Both the position numbers and the translations under genes were made by a program. A model generated the notes under the pieces. The model was given only the letters and a program-made list of their open reading frames with translations, had not been told where the DNA came from and ran no database searches. Below are positions 5,056-5,977 of a stretch of 5,977 bases of DNA, piece by piece. Within the stretch, counting starts at the first letter, position 1, and each line of letters opens with the position of its first letter. Source of the stretch: JAOSJT01 sp035914695 (GTDB lineage: Bacteria > Bacteroidota > Ignavibacteria > SZUA-365); NCBI GenBank assembly GCA_035914695.1, contig JAMIQH010000134.1:1-5977 (forward strand), in the 5' to 3' direction.

Positions 5056-5977
5056 TCACCTCACGATCGTCACAGGTTTCCACAGCGCTGCGGCGCCATG
5101 CCGCACACACACCATGTACGTGCCACCACGCAACGTCGATGTCTTGACAGGAATATGCCACACACCTTCATCCACCAGTCCTTCATGGATCAGGGAAATC
5201 TCCCTCCCAAGAAGATCATGCAAAGACACTCGCAGCTGAGCAGCAGAAGGCGCGGCGATATCAAGCACGACCACGTCCCGCGCGGGCTGTGGGAACACCG
5301 ATGCGACATGCAACTCCCCGATGTCCGATGCGACATTCCCATTTGCCAGCATCAACATTCCTTCAGAAACGACATTGAGAACCTCCCGCTGGTTGATATC
5401 ATCCTCGTGCCGGGTGACAAATGCAACGATGCGATATTCCGTCGGGTCCAACGGTACCGGAAGCATGGTGTCGAAGCGAGTTTGATAGACCTCATTGGCC
5501 ACCGGCTGCCGCGGAATGATGTCGGCTCTTCCCCAGGTTCCGGTCAACATGTGGCGCAGAACATGGCGATGGACATGTCCCACAACGGGATCCGGTTTGG
5601 AAAAGAATGGATGCGTCGGATAGGCGGGATTGTTGCTGTACAAATTTCTCTGATCCCATCCCCGACCTTCGCCTGTCAGAGCATCCACCACGAGGAATGC
5701 GTGCACGCGATACTCGGCGGGAGGTGCGAAATCGCTGAAGTACACACTGACATTCACTGTGCAAGCGCCGTTCGTGGAGTTCACCGAGCCGGTAGTTGAC
5801 ACGTCCAGCGGGGTGTACAGCTGCAGGCGCTCGCCAGCGCGAAGTATCCACGCATTGGAACTCCGGGCTATAGGAACGCGGGATTCACCGGGAAGCAGTG
5901 CCCGATCGATCATAGCCATCGGGTAGCTCGGGTTGTAAGCGGTTGCGATGGAGTCGCCCTCAGGTGTCAGCATAGCA
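5056..5977 (-). CDS. Omp28-like secreted protein with C-terminal T9SS sorting domain, 5' truncated
   Basis: The frame is open from the right window edge to TGA 5058-5056, giving about 306 residues. ATG 5973 is probably internal, because no signal peptide follows it. Numbering from that Met, residues about 15-205 resemble Omp28-related proteins: WILRAGERLQLYTP, then VSVYFSDF, a HAFLVVDALTGEG strand, WDQRNLYSNNPAYP, the VHRHVLRHMLTGTWG segment (134-148), and YRIVAFVTRHED followed by REVLNVV. Residues about 222-305 are a type A T9SS sorting domain: VFPQPARDVVVLDI, LRVSLHDLLGREI, then GGTYMVCV and the terminal KPVTIVR. Such domains direct proteins across the outer membrane through the type IX system and are usually removed or used for surface anchoring. 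The missing N-terminus would carry a signal peptide and, in many Omp28 relatives, a thioredoxin-like region. Role of the secreted protein is unknown. The sorting domain is very secure; the Omp28 assignment is good but motif-based. Confidence 0.88.
   Translation of the reverse strand, partial: AMLTPEGDSIATAYNPSYPMAMIDRALLPGESRVPIARSSNAWILRAGERLQLYTPLDVSTTGSVNSTNGACTVNVSVYFSDFAPPAEYRVHAFLVVDALTGEGRGWDQRNLYSNNPAYPTHPFFSKPDPVVGHVHRHVLRHMLTGTWGRADIIPRQPVANEVYQTRFDTMLPVPLDPTEYRIVAFVTRHEDDINQREVLNVVSEGMLMLANGNVASDIGELHVASVFPQPARDVVVLDIAAPSAAQLRVSLHDLLGREISLIHEGLVDEGVWHIPVKTSTLRGGTYMVCVRHGAAALWKPVTIVR

Noticed and set aside
4948..5799. 283-codon open frame on the plus strand
   Set aside because: It is antisense to the Omp28-like T9SS gene, whose sorting domain is unmistakable; its His/Arg/Cys-rich translation has no domain pattern.

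Overview
The window looks like chromosomal DNA of a bacterium from the Bacteroidota/Chlorobiota/Ignavibacteriota (FCB) assemblage. The strongest indicator is the minus-strand gene at the right end. Its C-terminus is a type IX secretion system (T9SS) sorting domain of the FPQPARD...GxY...G...KPVTIVR type, joined to an Omp28-like secreted domain. DNA composition is moderately GC-rich and Shine-Dalgarno sites are clear at some genes, so a GC-rich lineage outside the classical Bacteroidia (for example an Ignavibacteria or Kapabacteria relative) is more likely than a typical AT-rich Bacteroides. That placement is inference; there is no marker gene in the window. No mobile element, tRNA, rRNA or CRISPR array was seen.

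Layout, left to right. (1) Positions 2-202 (+) are the end of a biotinyl-domain protein carrying the EAMKM biotinylation motif, closed by a strong intrinsic terminator (228-263). (2) After a possible promoter comes a cysteine-rich, zinc-ribbon-like protein of unknown function (429-911, +). A 7-bp perfect dyad and a promoter-like element lead to a second unrecognised small protein (1037-1468, +). (3) Three exported proteins follow on the + strand: a signal-peptide protein with a cysteine-bearing beta domain and an SH3-like C-terminus (1636-2286), and two small lipoproteins (2330-2869 and 2950-3450), the second with a PsbP-like look. (4) A 150-bp convergent gap holds a stable 12-bp terminator hairpin (3514-3564) and a second short perfect hairpin. 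(5) On the minus strand is a 435-residue NYN-domain (PIN-like nuclease) protein with a long acidic linker and a C-terminal cold-shock domain (3601-4908). Upstream of it, also on the minus strand, is the 3' part of the Omp28-like T9SS cargo gene (5056 to beyond 5977).

How they may work together: the three exported proteins form a same-strand cell-envelope cluster with short gaps and may be one operon. The two cysteine-containing cytosolic-looking proteins before them are a neighbouring pair but have a promoter-like element between them. The NYN-cold-shock fusion is the most distinctive gene: its architecture suggests an RNA-directed nuclease that carries its own single-stranded nucleic acid binding module. 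Nothing in the window shows a complete defence, secretion or metabolic system; its links to the neighbours are not evident.
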